Shown: positions 27,701 to 40,400 of the stretch, one piece after another
Layout: each line of letters opens with the position of its first letter
Numbering within the stretch: the first letter of the stretch is position 1
NCBI RefSeq assembly: GCF_019097595.1
Contig: NC_080715.1
Location: 444,573 to 508,572, forward strand
Length of the DNA: 64,000 nucleotides
Direction of reading: 5' to 3'
DNA from: Hemibagrus wyckioides
Taxonomy: Eukaryota; Chordata; Actinopteri; Siluriformes; Bagridae
Translations under genes and position numbers: made by a program
The notes under the pieces: generated by a model
Told to the model about the DNA's origin: nothing
The model's database searches: none
What the model saw: only the letters and a program-made list of their open reading frames with translations

Positions 27701-28563
27701 ACACCGACACAGTAACACAGACACTGTAACGCAGACACTGTAACGCCGACACTGTAACACCGACACAGTAACACAGACACTGTAACGCAGACACTGTAAC
27801 GCCGACACTGTAACGCCGACACTGTAACACAGATACTGTAACACAGACACTGTAACACAGACACAGTAACTCCGACACAGTAACTCCGACACTGTAATGC
27901 AGACACTGTAACTCCGACACTGTAACTCCGACACTGTAACGCCGACACTATAACGCCGACACAGTAACACAGACACTGTAACACAGACACAGTAACACTG
28001 ACACTGGCACTGTTAGTACACAAATAGAGTGATGATTCTGAAATATTTCATCAGTGTCACGTGGAGCACCTTTGTGTTTAGGATACTGTTAGCCTTTATT
28101 ATCATTACAGTGGAGTTCTTTTCTTCTCATATTCCACATGAGTTTAGGGGTCAGAGCTCAGGGGCAGCTACGGTACAGCCCTCCTTGAGGTAGTTAAGGA
28201 CCATGCACAGGGGCTCAACAGCTGGGGCCTGAACCCAATCCACAACCCAGAGCCTTAACCACTTGAGCCGTCACTAGCATGTGGTAGCAGCTGATGAAAA
28301 CATACATACATTTGTTTGTACATTAACAACATACAGTGTTTAGACTTCACTGAGCTTCTCACTTTTAATATTTAGTCTTCAATCTCAGGCTGGTATTTAA
28401 TCCTGAAATCAAGTTATTGCTCTCTTGCAGCTCAAATCTGGACATTTTTTAATACAAATGTTTTATTTACAGTAAACTACACTCACTATTATTGGAAATA
28501 TTCTTTTCCTCTAAATATTTAACACACTATGTCTAGGAATTATATTAACAAATATCACAACAT

Positions 28564-28594
<31 letters not shown>

Positions 28595-30136
28595 TTAAAA
28601 TTTTGTGTGAATTTATTACAAGATTACATTTTGGTTCCATGTTGTGAGTGCTGTAGTTTTTGTGTGTCAGGGCTATAACCTGTTATAACACTGCTGTGTT
28701 CATTAACACTGTTATTAATGTTATTAAGATATGTGCCCTGGAACTTCCATGAGCCTGTGCAGGGCATGTACAGCTTTGAGGGGGACAGAGATCTGGAACA
28801 TTTCCTCCATCTGGCCAATGAGACGGGCTTGCTGGTGATCCTGAGGCCCGGACCGTACATCTGTGCCGAGTGGGAGATGGTGAGGGTCAATACAGGTCAC
28901 ACAGAGACATTATTAATGTACAATATAAAATATATGAGCAGTTATAATTGTGGAGATAAAGAACCTGGCCCAGGATTAGAGCTGCAGGATTGGGTTTCAG
29001 CGTGGTGTTGGAGCGGATGTGTTGTATCTAAAACCTGGATGCAGCAAATAACACCAGCTGGATTCAGCATATACTGTTAGGACAGAAGTGCTGTCTCTGA
29101 GAGTCACAGATGTCAGGAATATCACTGGTCTTCAGATGTTCAGGTCTAGCCATGACTCAGATACAAATCACGGTCAAATCCCGACCTCACGGCTCTTTAT
29201 GTTCCACCTCAGGAAATGACTCATGATGAGCTTTGACAAAATTCATTAATGGACCTGAAACCTCAAATCCAAAGGCTGTCTTTATACTTGTTGATGACCG
29301 AATGAGACAGAAGGAGGAAATCTCTCAACTGTTTTTTTCTGCACTCATACACAATGAGAGTGATGAGAAGAGCAGAACCAATCACAGGCAGCAAACACAC
29401 AGGAAATCTCCCAGTCAGGGAGCATGATGAAAACACACCCATTAAATCTGAGACCGTCCAGTAGACCGGCCAAAGTGCCTGTGTTTTTCTGAGTGTTGGG
29501 TCACAGACATGCCTCTAAAACAGTTTCATCAGGCCTATAAACCTATAAATCATCAAAACTCCTGACACACTCTTCACTTCCTCTTCTCTCTGTGATAGAC
29601 CTTGTGGATCTTTTGTGTTATGTCCAGTGATGTCCATTTTGTTCGTATTTTGTGGCTGTTGTGACACCAAATGTTCCCTAGGGGATTAATAAAGTCCCAC
29701 TCCACCTTTTGCCACTCGAACACGTTACACTCGGGTTTTATTAGATACATGGAAGTGAATATTGGTCAGTGTTTATATTTGGAGACGAGCACTCACTTTT
29801 ATTCAGAGGAAGTGGACAGTTGAGTAACTACCAATTTGGTGCATGGTTTTTATTAGAAGATCCATAAAGTGAGAATATAGTTTGCATGAGGGAATTCCTC
29901 AGAAAAGTAAATCTGTTGTGTGAATGTAGAATGTCTCAGAATCTAAGCTTATGTCCCATGGATTTGTCCAGAATCCTAGCAGCTATGACAGGTCAGTGTT
30001 CGGGTTAATGATCAGTTCTATGAGTTAAAGATAAATGAGCACCATGAGTTCATTCCTGAGACTAAACACTCTAAACGCACTAAAGCTACACTCATGAGTA
30101 GTACTTATGTCTGATGTAAACATGCTGACTGCATGC

Positions 30137-30182
<46 letters not shown>

Positions 30183-30678
30183 AGGGAGGTCTGCCTGCAT
30201 GGCTGCTCCACAACCCCAACATTATCCTGCGGTCAGCAGATTCAGGTACACGTTAATATCCAGACATTTACATGAGAGGTGATTTTTTCAGTTTGCCGAT
30301 TGTGTGTGTGTGTGTGTGTGTGTAGAGTACATGCAGGCTGTAGGTGATTGGTTGGCAGTGCTGCTCACTAAAATGCGCCCATGGCTGTATCAGAATGGAG
30401 GGAACATAATCAGTCTGCAGGTACATCATGCTAATCACAGGCACGCTAATTCAATTATAGCGAAAAAACTTAATACATTGTTTGTGTGTGTGTGCAGGTG
30501 GAAAATGAGTATGGCAGTTACTTTGCGTGTGACCATAACTACATGCGGTCACTTCGGCTGCTGTTCCGGAACTTTCTGGGCGAGGATGTGGTTCTGTTCA
30601 CTACTGACGGAAACAGGGATAAAGAGCTAGCGTGTGGAAGTCTACAGGGGCTGTATTCTACCATCGACTTCGGGACCG

Positions 30679-30716
<38 letters not shown>

Positions 30717-33700
30717 GGGTGTTTTAAACTGTAGCAGTATTTCACTGGGCTGAACATAATACTTGAAAACAGAGAAAGAGATAGAGATATAGACAGATAC
30801 ACAGAGAGAGAGAGACAGAGAGAGACATATATATATATATATACATTTTACATTTACATTTCTGGTATTTGGCAGATGCTCTTATCCAGAGCGACATACA
30901 AAAGTGCTTTAAGTCTCTATCATTGAAAACATTAACACTGGTTCAATAGGTCACAGACTCAGGATACCATTCAACTAAAATTGGAATTTTTTTTTTTTTT
31001 TTTTAAACCATAAACAGTAAAAGGTAAGAGCTAGTTTAAGTGCTTCAGGAAAAGGTAGGTCTTAAGACGTTGTTTGAAGACAGTCAGAGACTCTGCTGTA
31101 CGGACATCTAGGGGAAGTTCATTCCACCACCTCGGTGCCAGAACAGAGAAGAGTCTAGATGAATACCTACCTTTTACCCTGAGAGATGGTGGGACCAGTC
31201 GGGCAGTGCTAGTGGATCGGAGGGAGCGAGGAGCAGTGCGAGGAGTAATAAGATCTTTGAGGTAAGATGGTGCTGGTCCATTCTTGGCTTTGTAGGCAAG
31301 CATCAGTGTTTTGAATCTGATGCAGCTACCGGAAGCCAGTGGAGGGAACGCAGCAGTGGGGAGGTGTGGGAGAACTTAGGCAGGTTGAAGACAAGTCACA
31401 CCGCTGCATTTTGGATCATTTGCAGTGGACGAGTTGCATTCAGAGGAAGACGTGCCAGTAAAGAGTTGCAGTAGTCCAGTCTCGAAATGACCAGAGACTG
31501 AACAAGTACTTGAGCAGCCTGTGTGGATAGAAATGGTCGGATCCTTCTGATGTTGTACAGAAGAAACCAACATGAGTGTGTCACATTGGCAACATGGGAG
31601 GAAAAGGACAGTTGATTGTCCATGGTTACCCCAAGGTTGCGAGCAGTGGCTGAAGAGGAGATCATTGAGTTGTCCAGAGATAATGCAAGATCCTTGTCTG
31701 GGGATGAATCACCTGGGATGACCAACAGTTCAGTTTTGCTGGGATTAAGTTTCAGCTGATGAGCAGTCATCCAGGATGAAATGTCTGCCAGACACGCTGA
31801 GATCCGGGTAGAAGCTGTGGTGTCTGAGGGAGGGAAGGAGAAGATAAGTTGGGTGTCATCAGCATAGCAGTGGTATGAAAAGCCATGTGAGGATATAACT
31901 TTGCCAAGAGTGTGGGTGTAGAGGGAGAAAAGGAGAGGACCAAGTACTGAGCCTTGTGGGACACCAGTAGAGAGTCTGCGTGGGGCAGATGTCAATCCCT
32001 TTCATGTTACCTGATATGAGCGACCATCCAGGTAGGAAGCAACCATTCCTATGCTGTTCCACAAATTCCAAGACTCCTGAGGGTGGACAAGAGAGTCTTG
32101 TGGTTAACCGTGTCAAATGCTGCAGAAAGGTGGAGGAGGATGAGGACTGATGAAGCTTGGCTGATCTAGCAGTATGTAGTTTCTCAGTGACTGTCAAAAG
32201 GGCAGTCTCTGTGGAATGTGCTGCTTTGAAGCCAGACTGGTTGGGATCATGGAGGTTATTCTGCAAGAGATAGTCAGACAGCTGATTATAAACAATTTGT
32301 TCAAGAATTTTTGAAAGAAAGGAGAGGAGTGATACCGGTCTGTAATTATTAATGTCAAAGGGATCCAAAGCAGGTTTCCTCAGTATAGAGATAACCCTTG
32401 CTTGCTTAAAGGCAGTGGGTACCTGTCCTGATGTTATGGATCTATTGATGACTGTGGCAATGAAGGGCAGGAGGTCAGGTGAGATGGTCTGGAGCATAGT
32501 GGAAGGGATTGGATTCAGTGGGCAGGTGGTGGGATTGGAGGAGTTGATGATTTGCAAAACCTCTTCTGCTGCTATGGTTGAGAGATGCTTCAGTGAAGGA
32601 GTAGCTGAGTCCTGGCTGTGTAATGCAGATGAAGTAGGGGCGGACGTGAAGGTCTGGCAGATGTATATATAGAGAGACGGAGAGAGTAAGAGAGAGAGAG
32701 ACAGAGAGAGATGGAGAGAGTAAGAGAGAGAGAGAGAGTGAGAGAGAGACAGAGAGAGATGGAGAGAGTAAGAGAGAGAGAGAGACAGAGTGAGAGAGAG
32801 ACAGGGAGAGAGAGATGGGTTTTATTTACTCTCTGGTAGGATTGACGACCTGACCTAACCTAACTTGTTTGAAAGTCCGTTGGTCATTTCTTCATCCTGT
32901 ATAACATGCAGAACAGACTCAGAGTGTGAGGTGTTGGTCAGAAGTGTTTAGATGAAACACAGACATTCCACATGGTCATTGCCTATTGATTAATGGTTAA
33001 AGCTAACTGTTATTATTTGGTCATGTTGGTCATTTAAACCGCATTAACTAGGGTTAACTAATGGAAAGTTTCATTAAAGTTGAACTGATGATTTCACTCA
33101 GTGTGTAAGATCTTTATTTTTAACAGATACAAACATCAGTGATGCATTCCTCCGTCAGCGGAGATTTGAGCCCAAGGGCCCTCTGGTGAGTTTACACACA
33201 CACACACTGTTGTTGGTCTACAGGGTGTATCTGCAGGGGATCGGAGATTTACCCAGCAGCAGCGGTGGATGCTGTGACATTGCTGCATGGACGTAGGGAA
33301 GGTCAGAGCTAATATAACTGTCTGTTGTGTGTTTTAGGTCAACTCTGAGTTTTACACAGGTTGGCTGGATCACTGGGGAGATGACCACACCACAGTCGAC
33401 ACACAGAAAGTCAGTAAGATGTTGAGAGACATGATGAGCATGGGAGCTAACGTCAACATGTACGCTCCAGGTTTAATTTACACAGTTTATCTTATTTATG
33501 TTATCTTATTCTTATTTATATTAACACAGAGATACAGATCTCAGTCAACACCAGAAGAAAAGAAGAGTTTTGTAGCTAGTTAAAAAGCTAAAACAACTAA
33601 TCATAATAATATTTAATATAATCGCTGCATCCACAAAGCCACGATTCGTCTCACTCATTCCATGGACTCTTCACTCTCCTTCCATCTGGCAGAAGGTTCC

Positions 33701-36700
33701 TCCCAACACCCACCTGGGCTTGTCAAACACCTAACACACACTGGTAGGACATGTGGTAGCACAGTGATGAAGGTGTTGGACCACTGATCAGAAGGTTGTG
33801 AGTTCAAATCCCAGGATCATCGAAGCTGCTATAACCTGCTTGAAATTCAACCACACCCCTGACTGATGCAGTTGCTTGTAAATGTTTACCTTTGTGGGGA
33901 TGTGGTAGCTCAGGTGTTGGACCACTGACTGGAAGGTTGTGAGCTCAAACCCCAGGTCCACTAAGCATCCACCTCTGGGCCCTTGAGGAAGGTCCTTAAC
34001 CCCCAATTGCTGAGTTGTATAAAAGAGAAGTGTTTTATTCAGCTGTCATGTTTCAGGACATTTAACTTAAGCTGTCTCTCTCTCCTCAGGTACATGTTTG
34101 AAGGAGGGACAAACTTTGGTTACTGGAATGGTGTGTTTCATTGAATTCACATTAATATAGCTTCATCTCCATTTGTAGTCTCGTTTTGCTAGTGTAAAGG
34201 TTAGCTAACTCGACTCTGTGCATGCAGCTGTTCATGTTGTGTTATTGAGCAGACAAGAATAAGGAAACTGAGCTAACTTTCTTCACTCAGATACAAGGGC
34301 TAAGGGTTAGACTTAGCATTGGGGAAGTGTGAGGTTAACGATAAGATTAGCATGAATTTGGTGTTAGCCTTTAGCTAATAGTGGCAGGAGGGAAGTTCCA
34401 GTGAAGAGCGTGTGATTGGGCCTGTGTTCTTTATGGTCACTTGTGTTTATTTACCATTCAGGAGCGGATCATGATACCAGGTTTCGTCCCGTAGTGACCA
34501 GTTATGATTACGATGCTCCGTTATCAGAAGCTGGAGATCCAACGGACAAACTCCTGGCCATCAGAGACGTCATTAAAGATGTATGAGCACAAATCTAATC
34601 AACACTACTTATGACGTAGTAGTAAGAGTGTGTTAGAAACAACATTACTTAAAATATCATCTCCAACATATATACACAAATCTGCCTATAAATAATCAGT
34701 AAACATCCATATATTTTAATATTTTCAGTTTCGTGATGTTCCAGTTGGCCCCATGCCCCCAGCGACACCAAAGATGGCGTATGGGTTTGTGATGCTACAA
34801 AAGGTATTTACATCAGTTTAATAAATGCAATAAATACTCCATTTTAAAAGACAGAGATGGCTGTATTAGATATTTGTTTTTATAAATGTGTTGTAGATTG
34901 GTAATGTCAGTGGGTTGCTGGACATGTTATCACCTCAGGGTCCACTCAAGTCTCTGAAGCCACTAACGTTTGAGGAGATCAAACAAGTAAGATCCGTCTG
35001 TCAGCTTGTTTATCTCTCTTTTTGTCTGTGTCTATGGTTGTGTGTATATGTGTATTAATAAATAAATAAATAAATAATACTTTCTTAAAAAAAATGAAGG
35101 GAACACTTAATTATAAGTTAAAAATCGTAAGTGATTATGAATCAGTTTCACCTACTTTAATGAAGATGATAACAGGTGAACTTTAGAGGCTACAGCAGGA
35201 CATCCCTCAAAAAGGGAATGGTGGTGCAGGTGGTAGCTACAGGTGGTGTTGCTCTCTCCTTATCCTTCCTGACTGGTTTGTCTCTAGTTTTGTGTTTTGT
35301 CACACTCTGTGTCACTACTTAACTCAACATACTCACAGACCTCCATGTTCTAGCTAACGGTACCTTCACTGTTCTTGGGTACCAGAATGGAATCCTCAGA
35401 GCCGTTGTCAGACCTTACAGTGGTGCAGTAGGCCCTGGGTTCCTCCTGGTACATGATGATGCCTGGCCTCATGTGGCCAGAGAGTGAAGACAGTTCCTGG
35501 ATGACAAAGGCATTGATGCCATGCTCACGTTCCACAGACCTGAATCTAATTGATTCAAGATTCAAGATTATTTGTTCATCAAGACCCGGTGTGTGATGAT
35601 GATGTTCCTCCTCATTAACAGTGTGTTCTTTATTAGTTATAAAGTGCTATCCGTGGCCCACAAACGTTATTACATGTTGGAGCCAGTGGGTGCAGCATGG
35701 GTTTACACCACCTATTTCACATTATTCTCCAATTCCTCATATTCTACTCCTGTATGCCAGAGCTCCCAGTAGATGGTATGGTAAACAGCAGCTTCTTCCA
35801 GTGGTGAGAGGTCGGTTTGACACTTCCTCAGTTATTTGTTTAACTGGTCTTTATACCACATCTCTTGCCCCCCTGAAGCTGTCCGTAGAGGACTTTCTGA
35901 GGCATCATGGTGACATGCCCAAGTCAGTGATGTTAGAGTTCACTGATCACTGCGTCCACTCTCCTGCAGTTTTTTCAGGCGAGCACAGGATGTGGCTGAA
36001 GACCACACCACATGATCCTCAGGATTCTCTGCAGGCATCTGATATGAAGTTCTCCAGCTACCAGGCTTCACTGCTGTACAGGAGAGTCAAGACTTCAGAT
36101 GTTAACTTTGGTGTGAAGATGGAGATTGCCTGTAGAGGCTTGTTTGTTTGTTTTTTGCTGTGTATTTCATGTAGGGTTGAAAGTATTCCTCGAGTAGCTT
36201 GAGTAATTTGAATACAAAAAATCACTGAGGCAAATTAGTTCCCTCGAAGCTTCGTTTAGTTGATTTACTGTAACTACACACAGAGAAGATTCAGGCCAAA
36301 GAAAACGACAGAAAGTTTTCAAAGTTTGGGATCATTTCAAACTACAACAGACAGAAAACTCTGTACAGTGTGATTACTGTAAGACTGAACTGGTGCACCA
36401 TAACACTACAGGTTCCATACTTCAACATCTCAACCGCGGTGAAGGTAGTTTGATATTCAGACATTAGACAGACATTCGGAAGCGGTATTTTAGGGACAGT
36501 CGACAAATAAAAATCACTGAAGACATATTTTGGGATAACAAGAGGTGCACCCCGTGGAGGTGTCCAATTAGATTATTTTGGTACTAGTTTGGGGTCACAG
36601 GGTCACATGACCTAGAAGGTATTGAAGGAATAGTGATTTTTTAAATTGAAAAATAAATAAATAATTACAAATTAATTCACATGACGCATAATTAATACTA

Positions 36701-37391
36701 TCTATTAATTAAATTATTATTAATTAATTAACAAAAGCAGCATGCGTGACATATATTTAAGAAGTAATTAGAATAACTGGGGCATGGTGCCAGGTACCAC
36801 ATTTCAATACAGAAATTTGTGGACGGTCCCTGAAATACCGCTTCCGAATGTCTGCCTAATGTCCGAATATCAAACTAACTTCACCATGTTAATATCTCAT
36901 TCACACACAGTCCCCGCTTTAAGTCCACGGAGTTGACACAAGCTTCACACTTAGCTTAAATCAATATGATTGCTAGTTGTGGCTACATGTAGTGACTATT
37001 TAAGTGACTATTGTAAATCAGTATGGTGGCTAGTTATGATGTCCCTAATTTAGCTACATTTTGTAAAAGCCTAAGCGTCATTCATTTTGATAGCTTCACT
37101 CTCTCTCTGTCTCACACACACACACACACACACACACACCAGTAGGTAGAGAGACATTTAAGAGGGTTTATTCTCCAAATAAATCTAATTTCATGTTACA
37201 GTAAAATGTGATGAGATTTGATATGTATGGACTCTTGTTCTTGTTCCAAGTTTCCTTCCTGTTCACTAATTTTTGCCTCTTAGAAAAACCACAAGTCTTC
37301 CAGGAGGACAGTAAAGGTTTATGTCCTGCTTGAGCTTGTAGTTAGACTGAAACCTCAAAATTAAGCTGTACAACATAAATACAATGTTTAG

Positions 37392-37428
<37 letters not shown>

Positions 37429-40400
37429 GTTTTAGGTTGTACTATTTTTACCTTCTTTTGAAGTAATTACGTTTTTTTTTAAATATATATTTGTATTTGC
37501 ATTTTGAATGTCATTTAAATGCACTAAGTAGGTTTAGATTTTATTTTCATTTTTGCAGATAGGAAACAACTTACTTTTTCATTTTAACAGAGTTGTATTA
37601 TTTTCTCTTGCATATTTAGTGTTCCTCTTTAATAAATAAAAAGTACTTCTTATCCGATTACTTGATTAATTGATGGAATTTTAAATAATCGATAGCTGCA
37701 GCCCTAATTTCATGGTAGATGATCAGCCCTCAGATCCAATACTGTCTGCACAGAATGGAGCTGTTATGAGTGGATGCTGTTTTGTAGAGAGAAAACCCAA
37801 GCTGAACGCAAGTAAAGCAGTTTTGGGTCTCTTCCACACGGGGCAGCTGAAATGTGGAGCGCTGGTATGATCTACACCAGCTCTAGTTATCCTGAGGGAG
37901 AGGATAACTTTTTTAAATTTATTGTAGATAAAACCTCCAGAAACAACTAACATAAACATGTTTAGGTCTTTAGTTTTTTAGGATTATGTCAGCAGTGTCT
38001 TCCTCAGGCCAGTGCAGGTTTTTGTCCCTGTACTTCTTACAGGACTTTAAGTTGTCCGTGAAAGTGAGCCATGGACATGTTCTCTACTGCTTCAGGAAAA
38101 ACTGTCTATCAGGTGCTGTGTAGAGCCCCAGTGTGCTAATGAGTGGATCACAGGTTTTTTTTATCCTACAGCATTGTTGTGTTAACATTTTTTGTTGTAA
38201 AAATGGCTGTTTGGACTGGATTTTTTAATGCGTTTGCACACATCTATTATTCTCACAGCTGTGAGTGAAACCATCTGTCTTCCCTTCCCTTATCCAGAAC
38301 AACTGAGGTTTATCTGATTTATACAGCTTAAAATTGATAAAGGGCCGAACACGGGCATCTTTACACAGCAGGGCTTTGAACTCACATCCTTGTGATCAGG
38401 AGGCCAGTGTCTTAGAAGAAGTAGAAGAAGAAAAGACCTTTTTTTGTCACATCATAGTAACGTTCTTTCTTCGGATATCATTGCTTTGGAAGTTGTGGTC
38501 AGACACAGGGTCAGCTGTGATACAGCCCTTGGAATGGAGAGGGTTAAGGGCCTTGCTCAGACATTCTCGAGTAAACACTGCCCACTCCTGTGTCCTGTGG
38601 AATGACACTGCTCTGATGATCTCTTTTTATTACCTAAATATCATGGTTACGTGATGATGAGTTCCATGGCTGTTTTAATTGTTTTTTTATTTATAGCCAC
38701 TCATTAATGATGAAAAGATAACAGTTATCAGTCAGTCCTGTTAGCTTGAATATAAATAATAAATTTTATGTCATTGGACATTAGTTGAATTCTGCTCTGT
38801 AGTAAAATGTAATACAGTAATGTCATTTATTTTATACTGATCTGTTAGCATAAATAACACTATAATAAATAATAACGTAGTATAATTTTAGTACTATGGA
38901 TACGTGCTGTATCGGACCCAACTACCTCGGGACATTCCAGATCAAACGCCACTGATCTCACCACTGAATGGCATCCATGACCGAGCATATGTCTCTGTGA
39001 ATGGGGTGAGTGTGTGTACAGAGTGTGTATACAGGATGTGCTGGTGAAAGATCCTGCATTATTAATGTATGTGTGTGTGTGTGTAGGTGTATCAGGGTGT
39101 AATGGAGAGAGACATTGCATTAGTGATAAACGTGACAGGGCGTGAAGGAGATCAGCTAGACCTTCTGGTGGAGAACATGGGCAGAGTGAACTTTGGCTCC
39201 AAAATCAATGACTACAAGGTGAGAAGACTGAGAGGAAAGTTAAGAGGATTTTTAATAAACCGTAACTGCTGTGTGTGGTTGGTGCTGGTGAGTGTGTGAG
39301 AGTTTTTCAAACACATTTTTCAAACAGGGCATCTTGGGAAATCTGATCCTGGGTAACGACGTGCTTTCTGATTGGCTGATTTTTCCTTTGGATATTGATG
39401 GAGTCATTGCAAATGGCTGGCTGCAGTCGGGATGGAGGGCAGATGGGAAAGAAGTGGGAGACGTTGGACCGAGTTTTTATTCTGGTACTTTAAAACCCAA
39501 TGGAGTTTCCAGAGACACCTTCATCAAACTTACTGGCTGGACCAAGGTGCATTAAATCATCTTATGATTAACACCTAATAGCCCAGTATAGCTAGTTTTA
39601 CAGATTATCAATAATGCTAGCTTGAAGAAGCGTCAAGTTTGTTAACTAAGGTTTGGAGTGGACATTAGGAATAAAGCTTTGTGTTACTAATCAGAGGCTG
39701 TGATTTTAACAGGTATTTACAAAGAACTCCATGCTTGTTATATGTATGTTATCTTAATAAAGTTAACTAAAATGTTGAGGGACAGATGATCGTTCCTGTG
39801 TGACAGGAAGCTGTCATTTACACTGAGCTTTAAGGCAATATTTATTAAGTGTGAACACATCAGTGCAATAAATATGATAATGTTTTGAATGATTCTATAG
39901 AGTTTGGTCTGAAATTTTCAAGCTGCAGTTAGTTCTCTTTCACACTGTCTGAAAAAATTAAACGCATGGTTTCATGCATTTAAGTCATATATGCATTCTC
40001 ATTAAATGAGTATAGAAACATTAGGAAGAAAAATCCAGCATGGCCGGAAGCAGCAGAGATGATTGGTGCCTCTGGTGGATATACACAATATTGCCAAAAG
40101 TATTCGCTCACCCATCCAAATAATCAGAATCAGGTGTTCCAATCACTTCCATGGTCACAGGTGTATAAAATCAAGCACCTAGGCATGCAGACTGTTTTTA
40201 CAAACATTTGTGAAAGAATGGGTCGCTCTCAGGAGCTCAGTGAATTCCAGCGTGGAACTGTGATAGGATGCCACCTGTGCAACAAATCCAGTCGTGAAAT
40301 TTCCTCGCTCCTAAATATTCCACAGTCAACTGTCAGCTGTATTATAAGAACGTGGAAGTGTTTGGGAACGACAGCAACTCAGCCACGAAGTGGTAGGCCA

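Larger units (their letters stand above)
16128..28728 (+). other. glb1l intron 2, expanded to 12.6 kb by a minisatellite
   Basis: The donor is GTAAGATAAAC at 16128, and the acceptor is TTATTAAG ending at 28728. The choice of GTAAGA rather than the GT two bases earlier is set by frame: it yields Val between Gln and Tyr-Val-Pro-Trp. The array starts about 10 bases after the donor. The last 700 bases hold a SINE relic and AT-rich DNA including an AAT microsatellite (about 28566-28591). Confidence 0.88.
36172..37706 (+). mobile_element. hAT DNA transposon, non-autonomous, 8-bp target duplication
   Basis: The element starts TAGGGTTGAAAG and ends CTGCAGCCCTA, short terminal inverted repeats of the hAT type. 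ATTTCATG flanks both sides (36164-36171 and 37707-37714). At about 36325-36430 the + strand encodes a BED-type zinc finger: KVFKVWDHF, then CDYC, then LQHLN. No transposase core follows, because a foldback element and deletion occupy its place. It sits in glb1l intron 12. Confidence 0.88.
34987..38891. other. glb1l intron 12, transposon-rich
   Basis: A 3.9-kb intron holding a Tc1 relic (about 35375-35555), an unrecognised block (35590-36163), a hAT element (36172-37706) and SINE pieces (38336-38620). The 193-codon + frame at 35621-36202 within the unrecognised block does not resemble a family I know. Its reverse strand contains LLYSSEAW, faintly like a LINE RT C-terminal motif. Confidence 0.7.

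Noticed and set aside
16355..28023. Dozens of long Cys-rich - strand open frames (up to 471 codons)
   Set aside because: They overlap in all three frames, consist only of the 14-bp repeat, and have no splice or promoter context. They lie antisense within a glb1l intron. The open reading is due to a stop-free unit.
28718..29080. 120-codon frame starting in glb1l exon 3 as a separate gene
   Set aside because: The first 50 codons are exon 3 of glb1l. The rest is read-through into intron 3.
33752..34030. Functional tRNA genes
   Set aside because: Box-like motifs are present but the sequences do not fold into a full cloverleaf and are followed by a SINE body.
35621..36202. 193-codon + strand open frame as an exon or gene
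   Set aside because: No recognised family and no convincing splice sites. It lies in an intron between transposon relics and ends inside the hAT element.
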